DNA from: Entoloma clypeatum
Taxonomy: Eukaryota; Basidiomycota; Agaricomycetes; Agaricales; Entolomataceae
Length of the DNA stretch: 64,000 nt
Assembly (NCBI GenBank): GCA_963565915.1
Contig: OY751491.1
Location: forward strand, 496,001-560,000
Direction: 5' to 3'
This document shows, piece after piece, positions 28,201-43,200 of the stretch. The notes beneath the pieces are model-generated. The model did not search any database. It was not told the origin of the DNA and worked only from the letters and a program-made list of their open reading frames with translations. A program made the position numbers and the translations under genes. How positions within the stretch are numbered: the stretch's first letter is position 1; each line of letters opens with the position of its first letter.

Positions 28201-31200
28201 TGAATGAAAACAAGATGAATGATAGTACCTGCGGTCCGACATGCGGAGTAGCGGATGGGGGGCGGAGTCGTCGGATGCGGAGAGGCGGATAAGATGTTGG
28301 AGACAGCAGATACGATTGGAGGACATCGGAGATGGTGGAATAGAAAGGAAAGGAAGAAAGGAAAGGAAAAGTAAAAAGTGAAAGTGGTTGCCCTTACAAA
28401 TCCCATGCGCAGATGGCAGCCAGTGTCAATGTAGAACAGAGTTTGACGTGTCGATGCATGAACATGGTTGTTGTATGCAAATTCAGCCATCGGAAGCCAT
28501 TCGTCCCAGTCATCTTGATGTTCATTGATGAATAGACAAAGGTATTGTTCCAATCCTTGATTGACCTGCTCCGTCTGTCCGTCCGACTGCAGATGGTAGG
28601 CTGTCGAGGCAGTAACCTTAATGCCAAGCAGCCTGTATAGTTTGTGCGTGAACTTGGCAACAAACTGCGGTCCTCAGTCAGAGACAATGGCCTCCGGTAG
28701 TCTGTGGAGTTTCCAGACGTTTTGAATATAGGAGTGTGCAGTCCTGAGTAGTGTTTGAGGGTTCGGTTCAGTTAGGTTTTTTGGCCCAAAAATGGGTGGA
28801 CCGAGACTGGACCGGTCTTTCAATCACTCAGAAATACGATAGACCAAGACTGCACCAGGGGGAACCGGTCTCAGCATGTCATTTTGCTTGGACCAGACCG
28901 GTCCAAACTGGTCTAGACTGGTCGTAACTATGGTAATACACTAATAATTTAAAAACACATGTTGGGCACGAGACGACGCTGTTGGATGCAAGTGTGAGGC
29001 TGTTGGTCATGGGAGGAGGCCGCTGGACACGAGAGTGGGCTGTTGCGCATGAGTGGGGAGTGTTGGGCGCGAGAAGGTGCTGTTGGGCGTTAGAGAGGGC
29101 TGTTGCGTGCTAGTACTAGTGTTTAAAAGTCCGGTCCAGTTCTTGGTTTTTTGCGGTTTATCCTTTTTAAAAAATGGCTTCAGAAATCCAGATAAAATCA
29201 CTAAAATTACCGAAATATTTGGGCAGATGGAGGACATAGAAAACCGGGGGGTCTTCTCTTGGATGAAAAGATTCTGCCCAGCGATTGTTGAGATATTTCA
29301 ACATGTCATAAAAGCAAATGGCAGCTAAAGTAAATGGGGGTCATCTCTTGGATGATGAAATTCCATCCAGTAGTTGTTGAGATATTCACAAAAACAAAAA
29401 AACCGGACCTTTAAACACTAGCTAGTACAGGCCGTTGGGCATGTGAAGGGGCTGTTCGGCATGAAGGGAGGGCACTGGGCATTAAAGGGCGCCGTTGGGC
29501 AGAGAGGGGCCGTTGGGCGCGCAGGGAGGCCATTGGGCATGTGAGGGGGCCATTGGGCATGAAGGGGCATTAGAGGGGGGCGTTGGGCGCAAAGGGAGGC
29601 CTTTGGGCATTAGAGGGGGCTGTTGGACAGCGGTAGTGGCCATTGGGCAGAAGTGGAGCCAGGTGCAGTGGAGGTGGGGGATAAAAGAAGTGTGGGAACA
29701 TTTCGTTTCATTGGCTGTCTGTCGAATTATGGTTCGAGTTTCGGCAATTGCTGAAAGTGCTTGGCAGTCGATGCCGAGCGATGAGCATCGATGAAACATA
29801 AGGCCTCAATGCCCAAACTGTGGCATCACAGGCCCCAAGATAGCTCTGAACTTATGGATAGATGTATATAGAGTCATAAAAAGTATATATATAGTTGGGA
29901 ACTCAAGCTATGTATACTAGAGAATCTGTATTCTAAAATGATGCATCAAAACACACTGTAAATTGTGATGAACAGTGCATCATCATGGGTTTTCTCAAAC
30001 ACAAAAACAACCTTTTCTTACTTCCTCCCTTCCACAACCACTGTAGTCTATATGTACTGTACATTTCATCATTTCAATCTTATCTAGAGATCTAAAAATT
30101 ATACAAGGTGTTTCAGAAGGTGAATACATATATATTGATGAGTTCTATCATGTTAAACTATTATTAGATCATGAGAAAGGCACTGCGTGCACCTGCGCGA
30201 TGCATTTGCACATTGTTTACTGTTGTTTGGTGTAAAGCGTCGCATCGCTATATGCTCAAATCAGTGGCGAAAATTCATGAAATAAATACATATTAAGCTT
30301 ACTTTCTCCTGTGTAGCCATATTAAGAAGAAATGCGATGTTTTTTGAGTTTGTTTATATATATTTGACACATTTGATGCACGACACGTGCACATCATCCA
30401 ATGTCAAATCGACACATCCACCCATTGCTTGCTCCGCAATGAGAGGCACACAGATATAACAAAAATAGCACAGTAATAATATGTAGTAGAGATACAACAA
30501 AAATAGCACTGTAAACACAGATACAAAAAAAAACACTGTAACCATATGTTTTAGCTATGTTTTCACCATGTTTCACTCAATTCTTAACCTTAGTGACTCT
30601 GAGCAAGAGTTTATATACAAGCTAGAAATGTATTCCACTCAGTTGTAGCTTCAAAACAAGCCTTAGACCAATGAAATTGGACTATAAATATCTAGAATAT
30701 TATGCAGATTACTGAAAAATCTCCAAAAAATGTAGAATAAGAGGGGGGGGGGGGGTTGGAGGTGTATCCCAAAGGGCAAAAAGACCGGTCTAGACCTGTT
30801 TAGACCGGTCTTTTTGCGCTATAAGTCAAAAAAGAAATCTAGACTGAACTGCAGTCTAAATTTTCTAAAACATATAGACCTTAGACCGCAGTTCAGTCCG
30901 GTTCAGGTCTATGTAGACTGAACCTTCGAACACTACTTCTATCTGCCACTCCTTTCCATGATCAGCTAAGACCAGGATCGGAGCGGATGTGATTCTCCGC
31001 TTCAGCTCCACAAATGCGGACACTTCTCCCTCCTTCCAGGACCAGAGGTGCCCTTTCTTTGTGAGTGCGAAGAGAGGACGCGCGATGTCCGAAAACCCTT
31101 CAATAAAACGGCAGTAGAAGTTAGTGAATCCCAAGAAGGATTGTACTTCTCAGAGGTTTGTCAGAGCGGGCCACTCTGCAACCCCCGCTACCTTCACTGG

Positions 31201-34200
31201 ATCCATCTCTACGTGTCCTTGTTCAATAATAAGGCCTAGGTATTCAATATGTGTTTGTTCAAATTCACATTTCTCTGGTTTTAGATAGAGTTTGTGTTCG
31301 CGAAGTCGTTCCAGTACAATCCATGTGACCCTCCAATGCTCCGCAACATCAGCATTTTGACAAAAGTTGCTTTAGCAGCTTCAGCTTTTAAACAGGCATC
31401 TTTGAGCATCTTTGTCTTGGGCACAAACAGCTTTGAGCATCTTCAACTTTTTGATGAGCATCTTGCACCATCTTCAGCTTTGAGTATGCAACTTTAAGCC
31501 AACCTTAAGCAGCTTCAGCTTGAGTATATCACTCACATCTTTTTGCAGGAGTGCAACAGTTGGATATGTTTACAATATACATATTACAACACGGAGAATA
31601 CTATCTACAATGTGACTATCAATAATTGTAACATCAAGATAAAGGACTATTCCCACAATCCAAATGAGTGAGCAGCAAAGTTGTCCGTGGCAAACCGCAT
31701 GCTCTCTTCTTGGGGACAGATGGGTTTCTTTGCAGATGGAACAGCTTGCCTAGGGACTTCATCAACTTTCTGGCTCATGGCCAAGCTGAGAGTGACAGAT
31801 GGCAGCAAAAAAAGGAAACCAACTGTTGACTGAAACATCACCACCCGCATTCCCAATCTCCTCCTCCAATATCCTCCGCACATCTGGCCGTCCAAGCTTG
31901 ACATCAACACCAAGCGCCTTGGCACACATGATGCCCACTGACCCGTTCTTCTCATCCATCTTCACCTCAGGGATCATCCGAGTCGGGGCCCAAGATGAGG
32001 TCGTCTGCAAGCCAGGATATGGAGGCTGCGGGAGAGGTGTATGGTTAGCAGTGGCAGGTGGTGAAGGGTGTTCAACGGGTTGGCAGGGAGAGACGTGCCT
32101 GGAGAGGATGGCACGCAAAACTTGAAAAATTTGACAAGTCATTTCAAACTCCGCCGGTATTCGCTGAGCTTAAAGTTTGGCTTGGCAACTCCCTTGATCA
32201 TGGTTGAACTTGCCCTCTGCCCACATCTTCCCCCAGTACTCCTCCCTCCCCTGTCAACACCTCATGCCCAACGAACGCCCCCCATGCCAAGAGCTGTCCA
32301 ACGACCGCCCCTCATGCCCAAGAACTGCCTGTCACGCCCAACAGCCAATTTGTGTGCCTAACGGCCATTTCTCGCACCCAATGGCCGATTCATGTGCCCA
32401 ACGGCCTCCCCTCGCACCCAAGAACTGCCCTCATGCTCAACGGCTGCCCCCCATGCCCAATGACTGCCCCTCGCACTCAAGACCTGCCCCTCATGCCCAA
32501 CAGCTGATCCGTGTGTCCAACAACTGTCTCGTGTATGTTATGGACTCTACAGTATGAGGACCACGTCATATCTTTTACTTGTCGGCCCGGCTCGGCACCC
32601 TCTTATGAACTTATGTACTATGTCTAATGTCTACTTTCGCAACCTTCGATTCCCAGTCTGACTCATTACATTACTTTGTCATCCCCTTTAGTATACTTCA
32701 CTCCCATGCTGACTCGCTTTCCGCAGTCAGCTTACTCACTGTACATAGCCTTCCACAGTCGCCTTACTCATGCACACTGCCTTCTGCAGTACTGACTCAT
32801 CCGCTATCGCCTATAGTCAGTACCTATATAAACCTCTTGTACTGTAGTAGATTCCTTAGATTTAGCAATCACATTGCTCTTTGCCTTTCCACTTCCTGCA
32901 TACTCTGCCCGAACCTTGGAATGGTTTGTTAAGCACAACAAGTTGCTAAATCTTGTTAGGTTCGCCCAGAGCGAAGAGAGCAACTACCAGACAAGTCAAG
33001 ACATCGCGCTTGTTTGAAGACTTCACCAGTAACCCATTAAGCACGCCAGAAGCCCGACAGGAGGAGCTAAGTCCTTGAGACAGTATCGATTTTACGCTCA
33101 TCCAGCAGTACATCAAATCGGAGATCCATCGCATCCTATAGCAGGTGCTTGACGAAGAACTAGACAATGATGAGCATCGCCCCCACGGCGAGATAGCAGA
33201 GAGCATCCATCTTGCTTGGCAACACCAGATCGCGTGCTATAACGCCCGACAGAACGAACTCGAAAGCCTTCGTGTTCAAGAAGGACCTCAGACAGGTCAG
33301 ATCATGGAGATCAGAGAGTTTATTGGTGTCCAGACAACCATTATCAGAAGATTGATTAGGACGCTCACATCGAGACGTCCCAGAACCGCATCATCACGTC
33401 TTACTCAAAGCAGCAGATCTATGCCCACTTCACCACCGAAGAACAACAGACCAAGTACAACTGTTGGGCAAGAAACGAGAGACTTGACCCCTTCTCGCGA
33501 CCAACAGACATGCAGGAACAGAGATTCCTTGCAGATTTACATAGGAAATACCCTGAACGTTTTGCCACTGATTCCGCCGACGAGTCCCCTGACGAATTTA
33601 CTTTTGACTCCGCGCAGTCAGATATTGAACAGACACCTAGAACAGGGACTCATTTTCAATCCTTACCTGTATCCTGAACCCCATCTTCATCCCAACAACC
33701 CGACCCCTCTCCTCCTCCGCAGGTCCGGCAGACACTGGGCCAGTAACAAGTTAGACGCTCTTGCTGTTGACAACGAGAACATCACCTGGCTAGGTTTTTC
33801 CAATGATCTCGCCACACGATTCTCCATCGCCAACAAATCGGTTGCTGCCAAAGCAAGACTCAAAGTCCTGAGACAAGAGAAATGCACCGTCAATGAATTC
33901 TTGGATGAATTCGAAGAGCTCTTGAAACTGTCAAACCTTGGTGAAGAAACTGGGAAATACATCCTAGAGAAAAACGTCAACCACAGAATCTCTGAACAAG
34001 TGGCCAGCGATGGCAAGACGTACACCAATTACGCAAAGGAGATCCGAAACAAGGGACGGCAGATGGAAGGACATGCACTAGTCATCCGAGGTGGCAGCGA
34101 CATGCGCACCGAATCAGGTACCACTTATAGTGGTCAGGGCAAGGCCATGGAGATCGACAAAGCAGGAGTAGCCCATTGCTACAACTGTCAACGCTTCGAT

Positions 34201-37200
34201 CATCTGGCTAAAGACTGTAGCGCTCCAAAGAAGAAAGATGGTTGCAAGTGTTTCAACTGTGACCAAGAAGGCCATATCGCGCGCAACTGCCGCAAGCCAA
34301 AGAAGAACTCCAGAAGGGTTAGGAAGGTGTCCGAGGAAGATGCCGAGAATGATGAAACCACAATCTTAGAAGCTGACAAGAAGGATTTTCCCGAAGGGTC
34401 TGATTAAACGACGCTAAGTCGCGACCCTTATCTATTAAATGGACTTGCTTGCCTTGTATGACTGCAGATAATAGAACCTATGTCATCCCTGCCAAGCAAG
34501 CCGCTGTGTCGACTAAGATTGTGAAGGGAGATAAACCTCCGAAAAGACGAGAGATCAGGCTGTTAGCTCAGCTCAAAACACGACGAGAACCAAAGATTAT
34601 CCGACCTGAGGTTGACAGCGGATGTGAACGCACATGCATCCATCCCAGAATAGTACGTGAACAGAACCTCCCCACGTGAGGAATACCACCCATAGCAATT
34701 CTAAATGTGGATGGATCACCAAATCGACAACAGAAAGCGAGCCAACTTGCTGAAGTCAAACTGGATTTGGGAGCACATCAGGAAACCATGGAAGCAATGG
34801 TACTGGACATTGGGAGGACGGACATGCTCTTGGGACATGACTGGTTGGTACACCACAACCCCACAATCAATTGGACAACCGGCGCGGTAACATTTAACCG
34901 GTGCCCAACAACATGTCGAACCAAACACTCAGATTTCAGGATCAACCTTAATGGTTGCAAACACCGGGTTCGCATGGTTGAGGTGCGCGACAAAGATGCA
35001 CCCAAAAAGTCAGATCAGAAATGGAAGCCTGGAGACCCATCTTGGAAGCTGTCACTCCCACACCACCTCCCACAACCAATTTTCGAGAAAGAGAACTTTG
35101 ATAAGATCCCAAAGGAGAGGGAATGGGACCATGGTATTGAACTTACACCGGACGCACCAAAGGAAGTAGGGGGAAGTACATATCCTATGATGCAAAAGGA
35201 ACAAGAGGAATTGGACGCATTCATTGACGAGGGTCTAGCAACAGGAAAGATCCGCCCGTCCAAATCCCCTTATGCCTCCCCTTGCTTCTTCATCAACAAG
35301 AAGGATGGCTCCAAACGATTGGTACAAGATTACCACATGGTCAATAAATTCACGGTCAAAGACAAGTTCCCACTCCCACGAATATCTGATCTCTTGGACG
35401 TACTGAAAGATGCGGTCTACTTCAATAAAATGGACATCATGTGGGGCTATAACAACGTCTGGATTAAGGAGGGTGATGAATGGAAGGCCGCCTTCCTCAC
35501 CAGTCGAGGATTGTTCGAACCGTTGGTCATGTTTTTTGGCCTTTGCAACTCCCCGGGAACGTTCTCTCAAATGATGGCTAGTCTATTCTGGGACCAGATC
35601 CGCCGACGTATCTGCGTGATCTACATGGATGACATCGTGGTTATCGGTAAAATCAAGGAAGAACTCGCGCGAAACACCAAAGAAATCCTACAGATCCTAT
35701 CGGACAATGATTTGTTCCTAAAGGAGAAGAAGTGTTTATGGGAAGTAATGAAATGTCCTATATTGGGATATGTGGTTGGTGGGGGACGTGTCGAGATGGA
35801 AACTGAGAAGGTGGATACAATTCGAAGCTGGCGAGCACCCACATCAAAAAAGGAAGTTCAGAAGTTCCTTGGATTTGCTAACTTCTATCGATGTTTTATT
35901 GAAGGGTACTCAAACATTGCAAAACCTCTCACCGTGCTCACAGGCGGTACAGCATTTACTTGGGGACCAACAGAGCAGCAAGCTTTTGAAGGTCTCATAC
36001 GGGCAATTACATCGGCACCAGTCTTGGCATTACCGAAACCAGAGGGACAGTTCAGGGTTGAAACCGATGCATCGGGCTATGCAATTGGAGCAGTACTCTC
36101 TCAGAAGCAAGACGACAAATGGCACCCCATCGTGTTCTTGTCGCGGACCATGTCCACGGCCAAACAGAACTACGAGATATACGACAAGGAACTCCTGGCG
36201 GTCATGGAAGCATTAAAAGATTGGAGACACTATCTGCTCGAAGCCAGGGAACGTTTCGAAATCTTGACCGATCACAAGAACCTGGAATATTTCTGTCATC
36301 CTCAGGACCTGAATCAATGACAGCGATGCTAAAAAATGAAGTTACAAGACTATGACTTCGAATTACGGCATGTGCCTGGCAAGACCAATGCGAAAGCGGA
36401 CATCCTGTCGCACTTACCCTGGTATGAAGCTTTTTTTTTTTTTTTTTTTTTTTCTTTTTTTTTTTTTTTGTCAACAATTTATATAGCAGTATACTAGGGG
36501 TACAGTCTGCTTGACATAGAGTAAACTACATCGATCTGAGGATCTACGTACACATGAAGAACAAGCGGCGCAAAGCTCTGTCGAGCTGGTAAGTCCTCGT
36601 GCCAGGACGGGGGAGTCTGTTGTAAACAAACGTGTTAGTATGCGCGCCCGAATATTCGGCCGCGCGATACAGGAGCACTCCAACCTTGCGAGGTTGGCCG
36701 TTGATGGTGCTGGGGGGTGTCTGTGCCCTACCCCCCAAAGAAGTGCCTGTGCGGTTCTTACCCTTCGATCATGTTCGCTTGCCAGAGAGGGCTGCACCCC
36801 TTTGTACCTAGCGTGCTACCACGCGATTACCGCCAACGGTTGTGTTGGACGTTGGACGATCCCTAAAGGCAAAGGCCCCTGGGTTGTTCATAATGAATTT
36901 CCAGAAGCTGTCCCACGTGGGAGTGTTCCTTGAGAAGCTGGGCATGTCTGGGGGCCTGGTGGGGTGATGCAGACATTTGTAGAATACGTGGGCGAAGTCC
37001 TCGACAGACCCCGATCCACAGTCACATTGTTCAACTTTGTCACCAATATTGAACCTATGTCTGTAGTGGCCAATTGGAGTGTGACTGGTGAGGCTGCGCA
37101 CCATTTGTGCTGTGAGGGATTGGGAGTGGCCCACATCCTTAAGCCAAGTGCCGCCCTTAAGGTGGGACGGCTTCATTCATTTGGCCCGAGCATGGTCTTG

Positions 37201-40200
37201 GCATCTGATGCACGATCTTGGGAATTGATAGTGACGGCCAACATACTTTGGGGACTGGTACAGGTTGTTCCACTTGCCGAGCATGTCATCCATGAACTGC
37301 TTCATGTTGAAGTCAAGGGATCTGGAGGCCGACTCGCCACACTCGATGCATATTGAGGAAGCGAAGTCGTGCACTACACGGTGGGGTTCAAAGCCATGGT
37401 CCGAGCAATCAGGGACATGGTGGAAGAAAACCTTAGATTTCAGACCTGGTTCCTCAAACCAAGGGACCAGGTTGCTGATGATGGCGAGCGCAGTTGCCTG
37501 CGAGGAGTGGAGATCCGGGTCAGTGGCACGCCGGATGGCGTTGACCGAGTCGGTAAAAATGTGGATTTCTTCCAGTTTGGAGAGACCCCCTAGCAGACTG
37601 ACCAGGTTGGAGAACCCGTGTCCGATGGCTAAGGTTTCAGTGTCGTCAGAGACTGCGAGGCCACCAGCCGCCCAGTCTTTGTTGATGGAATATCCATGTG
37701 CCAGGTTTCCCAAGCTGCAACAGCTTGATGGCCCGACGCTAGGGAGGGAATGGCCATGTCAGTGACAATGACAGCGGATTTGTTAGAGCAGATGTTGGCG
37801 TCAAAAACCTTGTTAAGGGTGATGAGGCACAGCTTCCTGGCTTCGGCTCGCTCCTTAGCAGTTTTGCCGCGGATCAGAGTGATGTCGTGGATGATACGGT
37901 CGGGGAAGCGGTCTAGGACACGCTTCCCTGGCTCGTTGTAATTATTGAAGGGTGATAGGGGGACAGTCACGTTTGCACGGTATGCCCAGATATTGATGAG
38001 GGGGGGATTTAAGGTTATACATGAACTCCGGGGAGTACCATGGTCGCTTTGAGGGGTCTTCCTCATTGCAGACCATGACAGTCATGTGTTGTGGTGCAAG
38101 AGAGTGCATACAGACATGGTTTCTGCAGGAGAGCTTCTTTAGGTGCAGGTGCACCGGGGGCAGACCGGCAAGGGATTCTACCGCCCCCGTGGGGGTGGTA
38201 TGGAAGGCGCCCAGGATCCACAGGGCTGCATGCCTCTGGACTCTGGAGATAGACTTGATGACTCCCTTGTTACGGGCACCATCAAAGTTCCATAGATTAG
38301 CACCATACAGGGCGATCGGTAGAATACATGATCGGTATAGGGTGTGTTTGTGCTTGGGTGTAAGTCCTCGGACTGAGTTACCCAATGATAGTAAGGCTCC
38401 CGTTGCAGAGAAGGCCTTAGTGGCATATCGTTTAGCATGCTCAGTGAAGAGTAGCTTTCGATTGAAGAAGAAACCCAGGTACCTCCAGAAGGTCTTGGGA
38501 GTGAGAGGGGAGTCGCCGGTGAAGGGCACGTATCCTAGGTCAACCGGGGGGTTATCATCACCATTCTTTCTGGAAAAATGGAACACCTCCGACTTGGAGT
38601 GCTCAAGGACTAGCCCTAGGGCTGAGTTCAACTCAAACAGACACTTGTATGCCTTTTTTAGTTTGGCAAGGTTTTCTTTCCATGTCTCAGATTGGACTAT
38701 GATGGTCCCGTCATCCACATAGGAAATGAGGCTAGCCTGTGTCAGTTCGGCGTGGAACGCGTACATCAACAGGACAAGATAGATGGATGATAGCACAGGA
38801 GATAGGGCAGAGCCCTGTCCTACGCCAATGTCCACCAAGAAGAGGTCTGAGAGGTCGTCCTGAATGTCGTACGCCGGCTTATTTGGTTTAGGAATAATGA
38901 CGGTCGTTGAGATTTTGAATGCGTCGGGCCAGAACCCTGCCAAGAGGCAAGCGTTCAGGATCCATACGAACAATTTCAAGATATGCTCGTGTGTGATTAG
39001 GCACTTGAGGTGGGACCACGTAAGATGATCAGGACCAGGGGCAGACCAGCTGGAACAGCTGGCCAAGGCCTGGAGGACCTCTTGCGATGAGAATGGGACC
39101 CAAGCCCTTTTGGGCTGGGATGTCCGGCCACTGGAGTGTTCCAAATCTCCACTGTCTTCTCCGCTCCTTCAAGGAAGTGCCTCCACTCCTCCAATGCGCG
39201 GACCACCGCCAACATCTCCTTGTCGTAGATCTCGTAGTTGCGTTCCACCAGACTTAGGCTTTTGGAATAGAATGCGACAGGGTGCCACTTACCGTCCTTT
39301 GTTGGTTGGGACAGTACTGCTCTGGTTGCAAAGTCCGAGCTATCTGCTTCTATCCGCCACTCCTTTCCATGATCAGCTAAGACCAGGATCGGAGTGGATG
39401 TAATCCTCCGCTTCAACTCCGCAAATGCGGACACTTCTCCCTCCCTCCAAGACCAGAGGTGCCCTATCTTCGTGAGCTCGAAAAGAGGGCGCGCGATGTC
39501 CGAAAACCCTTCAATAAAACGGCAATAGAAGTTAGTGAATCCCAGAAAGGACTGTACTTCTCAGACGTTTGTCGGAGCAGGCCACTCTGCGACCCCCGCT
39601 ACCTTCACCGGATCCATCTCTATGTGTCCTTGTTCAATAATAAAGCCTGGGTATTCAATGCGCATTTGTTCGAACTCGCATTTCTCTGGTTTTAGATAGA
39701 GTTTGTGTTCGCAAAGTCGTTCCAGTACGATCCATGTGACCCTCCAATGCTCCGCAACATCAGCATTTTGATCCGTGTGACTCTCCGATGCTCCGCAAGG
39801 GTCTCCGTGAAGATGAGTATGTTGTCGAGGTAAACACAGACTACACCTTCAGTGATAAGGTCCTGAAAGATCTCGTTCATCATAGTCTGGAATGTGGATG
39901 GACTATTAGTGAGGCCGAAGAACATCACCAATGGTTCATAGAGTCCGTATTGGTCCGAAAAGTGGCCTTCCACTCGTCTCCGGATTTTATCCGCACATTG
40001 TTGTAGCCCCAGCGGATGTCAAGCTTGGTGAAGTATTGAGTGCGTTGAAGTTTATTGATCAGTTCAGATATGAGCGGAAGCGGATACTTGTTTTTGATAG
40101 TTTTGGAATTGAGTGACCGGTAGTCTTGTACAAGACGAAGCGAGCCATCCTTCTTCTTGATGTAGAATACCGGAGATGCCATTGGAGACTTGGAAGGGCA

Positions 40201-43200
40201 GATCCAACCAGTTGCAAGGTTTTCCTCCAAAAACACGTTGAGTTCCTTCTGTTCGTTTGGAGCAAGCGGATATACCTTACAACCCGCCGGAGAGGCGTCC
40301 GGAACAAGTTCAATGGTGTGGTCCCAAGTCCGCTCTTCCAGTAAGGTGTCAAAAGAGGTCTTTGAGAATACGTCTTCAAAGTCAAACAAGTGGTCCAGTA
40401 CAGAGTTATGGAAAGATTCAGGTTTTTGGTTACTGAGGAATGCCTCCAATAGACGTTGCAAGATATTGGATGAAGCGCGGATGAACTCCGCCTCCGCGGG
40501 TACTGTTCTGACAAAAAGGTGGTCTTCCTCCTCAAACTCATCCTCTTCCTCATCGTCTTCCGCTAATTCCTCCGCTTCTTCTCCTTCTGTGACATCCTCC
40601 ACCCCGCATTCTTGCCTTTGACACATGAAGTATCAATGTCCATTGCATTAGGGTCCCTTGTTGGCAGAGTGGATGCAGATGCAGATGCGGGCGGAGCTGT
40701 ACGCGGAGTGAATGGAATGTAGGGGCAAGGGAATACTGAGGTGCCAGGTACTCTTGGTCCGACAACATTGCGGAAGGCGGATGTGCAGGTTGGAGCAGTG
40801 GCTTTGAAGGCTTTGTTGGCAATCCTATTGTCATCATTGACTCGTGCTGCAGAGTACCACTCATTGGGGTTGTCATCCGCAGGCTGTCTGTGGGTCAGGG
40901 TGGCAATCTCATTCTGAATGTCAGAACGGAGACCATGGCGGAATTTGAGTACGATGTTGGTATCCTCCTGATAGCCTGCTTTGTCAATGTAGTCTTTGAA
41001 CTCATCAATATAGGTCTCAACATCCTGTTGACCTTGATAATAGGATTCTCCTTTGAGGATCAGTCTCGCGTCCTGTTCCTCATTCTTCGGAGTGAACTCC
41101 GCTGTAAAGACTGCACGGAAGTCCACCCAAGTCCGATAAGGCGGAGCACTGGTCCTCTGCTCCTGTCGGATAATGTCATCTGCAAAGCATGCTGCATGTC
41201 CACTCTTCATGAAAGATAAAGCCCAGAAAATTTTAGCGTGGTCGTCTGCAAACTGTTCTGGAGCCAGCCCCATAAACAATTCACAAGAGTTTAGAAAAGT
41301 CCAGCCATTTGCGCATGATCCATCAAAGTCTGAGAGATTGGCGGGTTTTGCTTGATGCATGCCCGGATTGGCTGGAGTGAGCGGTGCGGGTATATGTGCA
41401 GGTGCGGGGGCAGGTGGGATAGGTGGTGGAGCTGGGGCAGGAATTGTGTTGAAGGCAAGGAGGAGTTGGTCAAGTTGAGTCGAGATATTGGCGAGAATTT
41501 GATGTTGTTCCTGGAACTTGTGCTCAAGCTGTTCAAGGCAATTGGGGTTGTCCATTACTATGCGCGGAGCAGAATCACCAGTTACGGAGAGGTAGTTAGA
41601 AGAATTGGAAGGGGTGTGAGATGTATTGGAGTCGGACACGGACGAAACTTGTTATGCGTAACAAACCGTTCCAAGGTTCGGGCAGAGTATGCAGGAAGAT
41701 GGAAAGGCAAAGAGCAATGTGATTGCTAAATCTAAGGAATGTAGCTATGGTACATGAGGTTGATATAGTACTGACTATGAGCGGTAGCGAATGAGTCAGT
41801 AACTGCGGAAGGCAGTGCGCATGAGTAAGGCGACTGCGGAAGGCTATGCACTAATGAGTAAGCTGACTGTGGAATGAGTCAGACAGCTGCGGAAAGCGAG
41901 TCAGCACGGGAGCGAAGTATACTAAAGGAAATAAAGTATAATACGATATGTGTAAGCGGGGGCCGATGAGTAAAAGTGAAAAAGTAAGCGTATACGTCCG
42001 TAGTCGTTAGTCCGTAACATGTTCCCCTCCTCAAGGTCTGTGTCCTCACAGACTACCTACTCCCATCCATCGTTGCCATTTGGATCGGCCCAGGCAGGGT
42101 CAACTCGGTTACCCCAATCCTTTATCAGTTCATCATTTACCGCCGTGGCAAACTCTAAACCTCGAACGGCGAGGCGAAGGTGTCGATTCTCGACAGCAAG
42201 GGTGTTGGTATAGTTTTTGAGGATGAGCTTCTCCTCAGCGGTGGGGGCGGTTGGTAAATCGGAGAGGGTATGAAGGCAGATATGCATCTGCCGGTGGAGG
42301 ATGTTGGCAACGGAGGTTTCAAGCGCATGGATCTGGTCGCGCATGGAGAGCGCTTCGCCGATGAGGGTGGTGATGGTGGGGTTGATATCGGAAGCATCGG
42401 TGGAGGCGGCGGTGAAGTTGGACATGGCAGAAATGATGTTTGAAAGGTATAAGAAGAACGGCGTGTTGGGCAAGAAGAGTTGGAGCGGGGAACTCGATGT
42501 GACAGAAGTCGATGTGGAAAATGGTTCTCAAAGTTTGTTCTTTTATCGTGGACGCGATGGATTTTGCCGATGAAAATCTCGGATCAAGTCTTGAGCGTTT
42601 TGAACATTAGTCCGAGGTTCCCACGTGTTCTCTTCTGGGCCATACCCTTCCCATTGGACAAGGTACTGGATCTTTCCACGGAATTTCCGAGAGTCTAGGA
42701 TCGTGGAGACATGGTATTCTTCTCGTCCTTCGACGATGATCGGATCAGGGGCTGGCTTCTTTTTCTGAATGGCATACTTCGGGGTTTCGTATGGCGATAA
42801 CAGGGTCTCGTTGAACACAGGGTGGATCATTTTCCAGGTTTTGGGAAGATCAAGACGGTATGCGCTAGCTCCTTTCTTCTCTAGGACTTTGAACGGTCCG
42901 TGTCGGAGGGCGTCAAGTTTCTTTGAGGGACGATCAGTCCTGATGTTAGTCCCTTCCAGCCACACCTTGTCTCCAATGCAGTAATTCCGAGACGGGCTTC
43001 GTCATGTGTCAACTGTCTTCTTCATCTGATCCTGGGCCTGTTTCAGTGCTGCGTTGGCTTCTTCTCGTGCCTGTTTGAGTTTTTTCAAGAAGTCGTTTGC
43101 CGCTGGATTGGTGTCTTCCAACACAAGTTCTCCCTTCCAAGGATGCAGACCATAGTTGAGATAGAATGGTGTGTACTTTGTCACTTGATGTTCTTTGTCA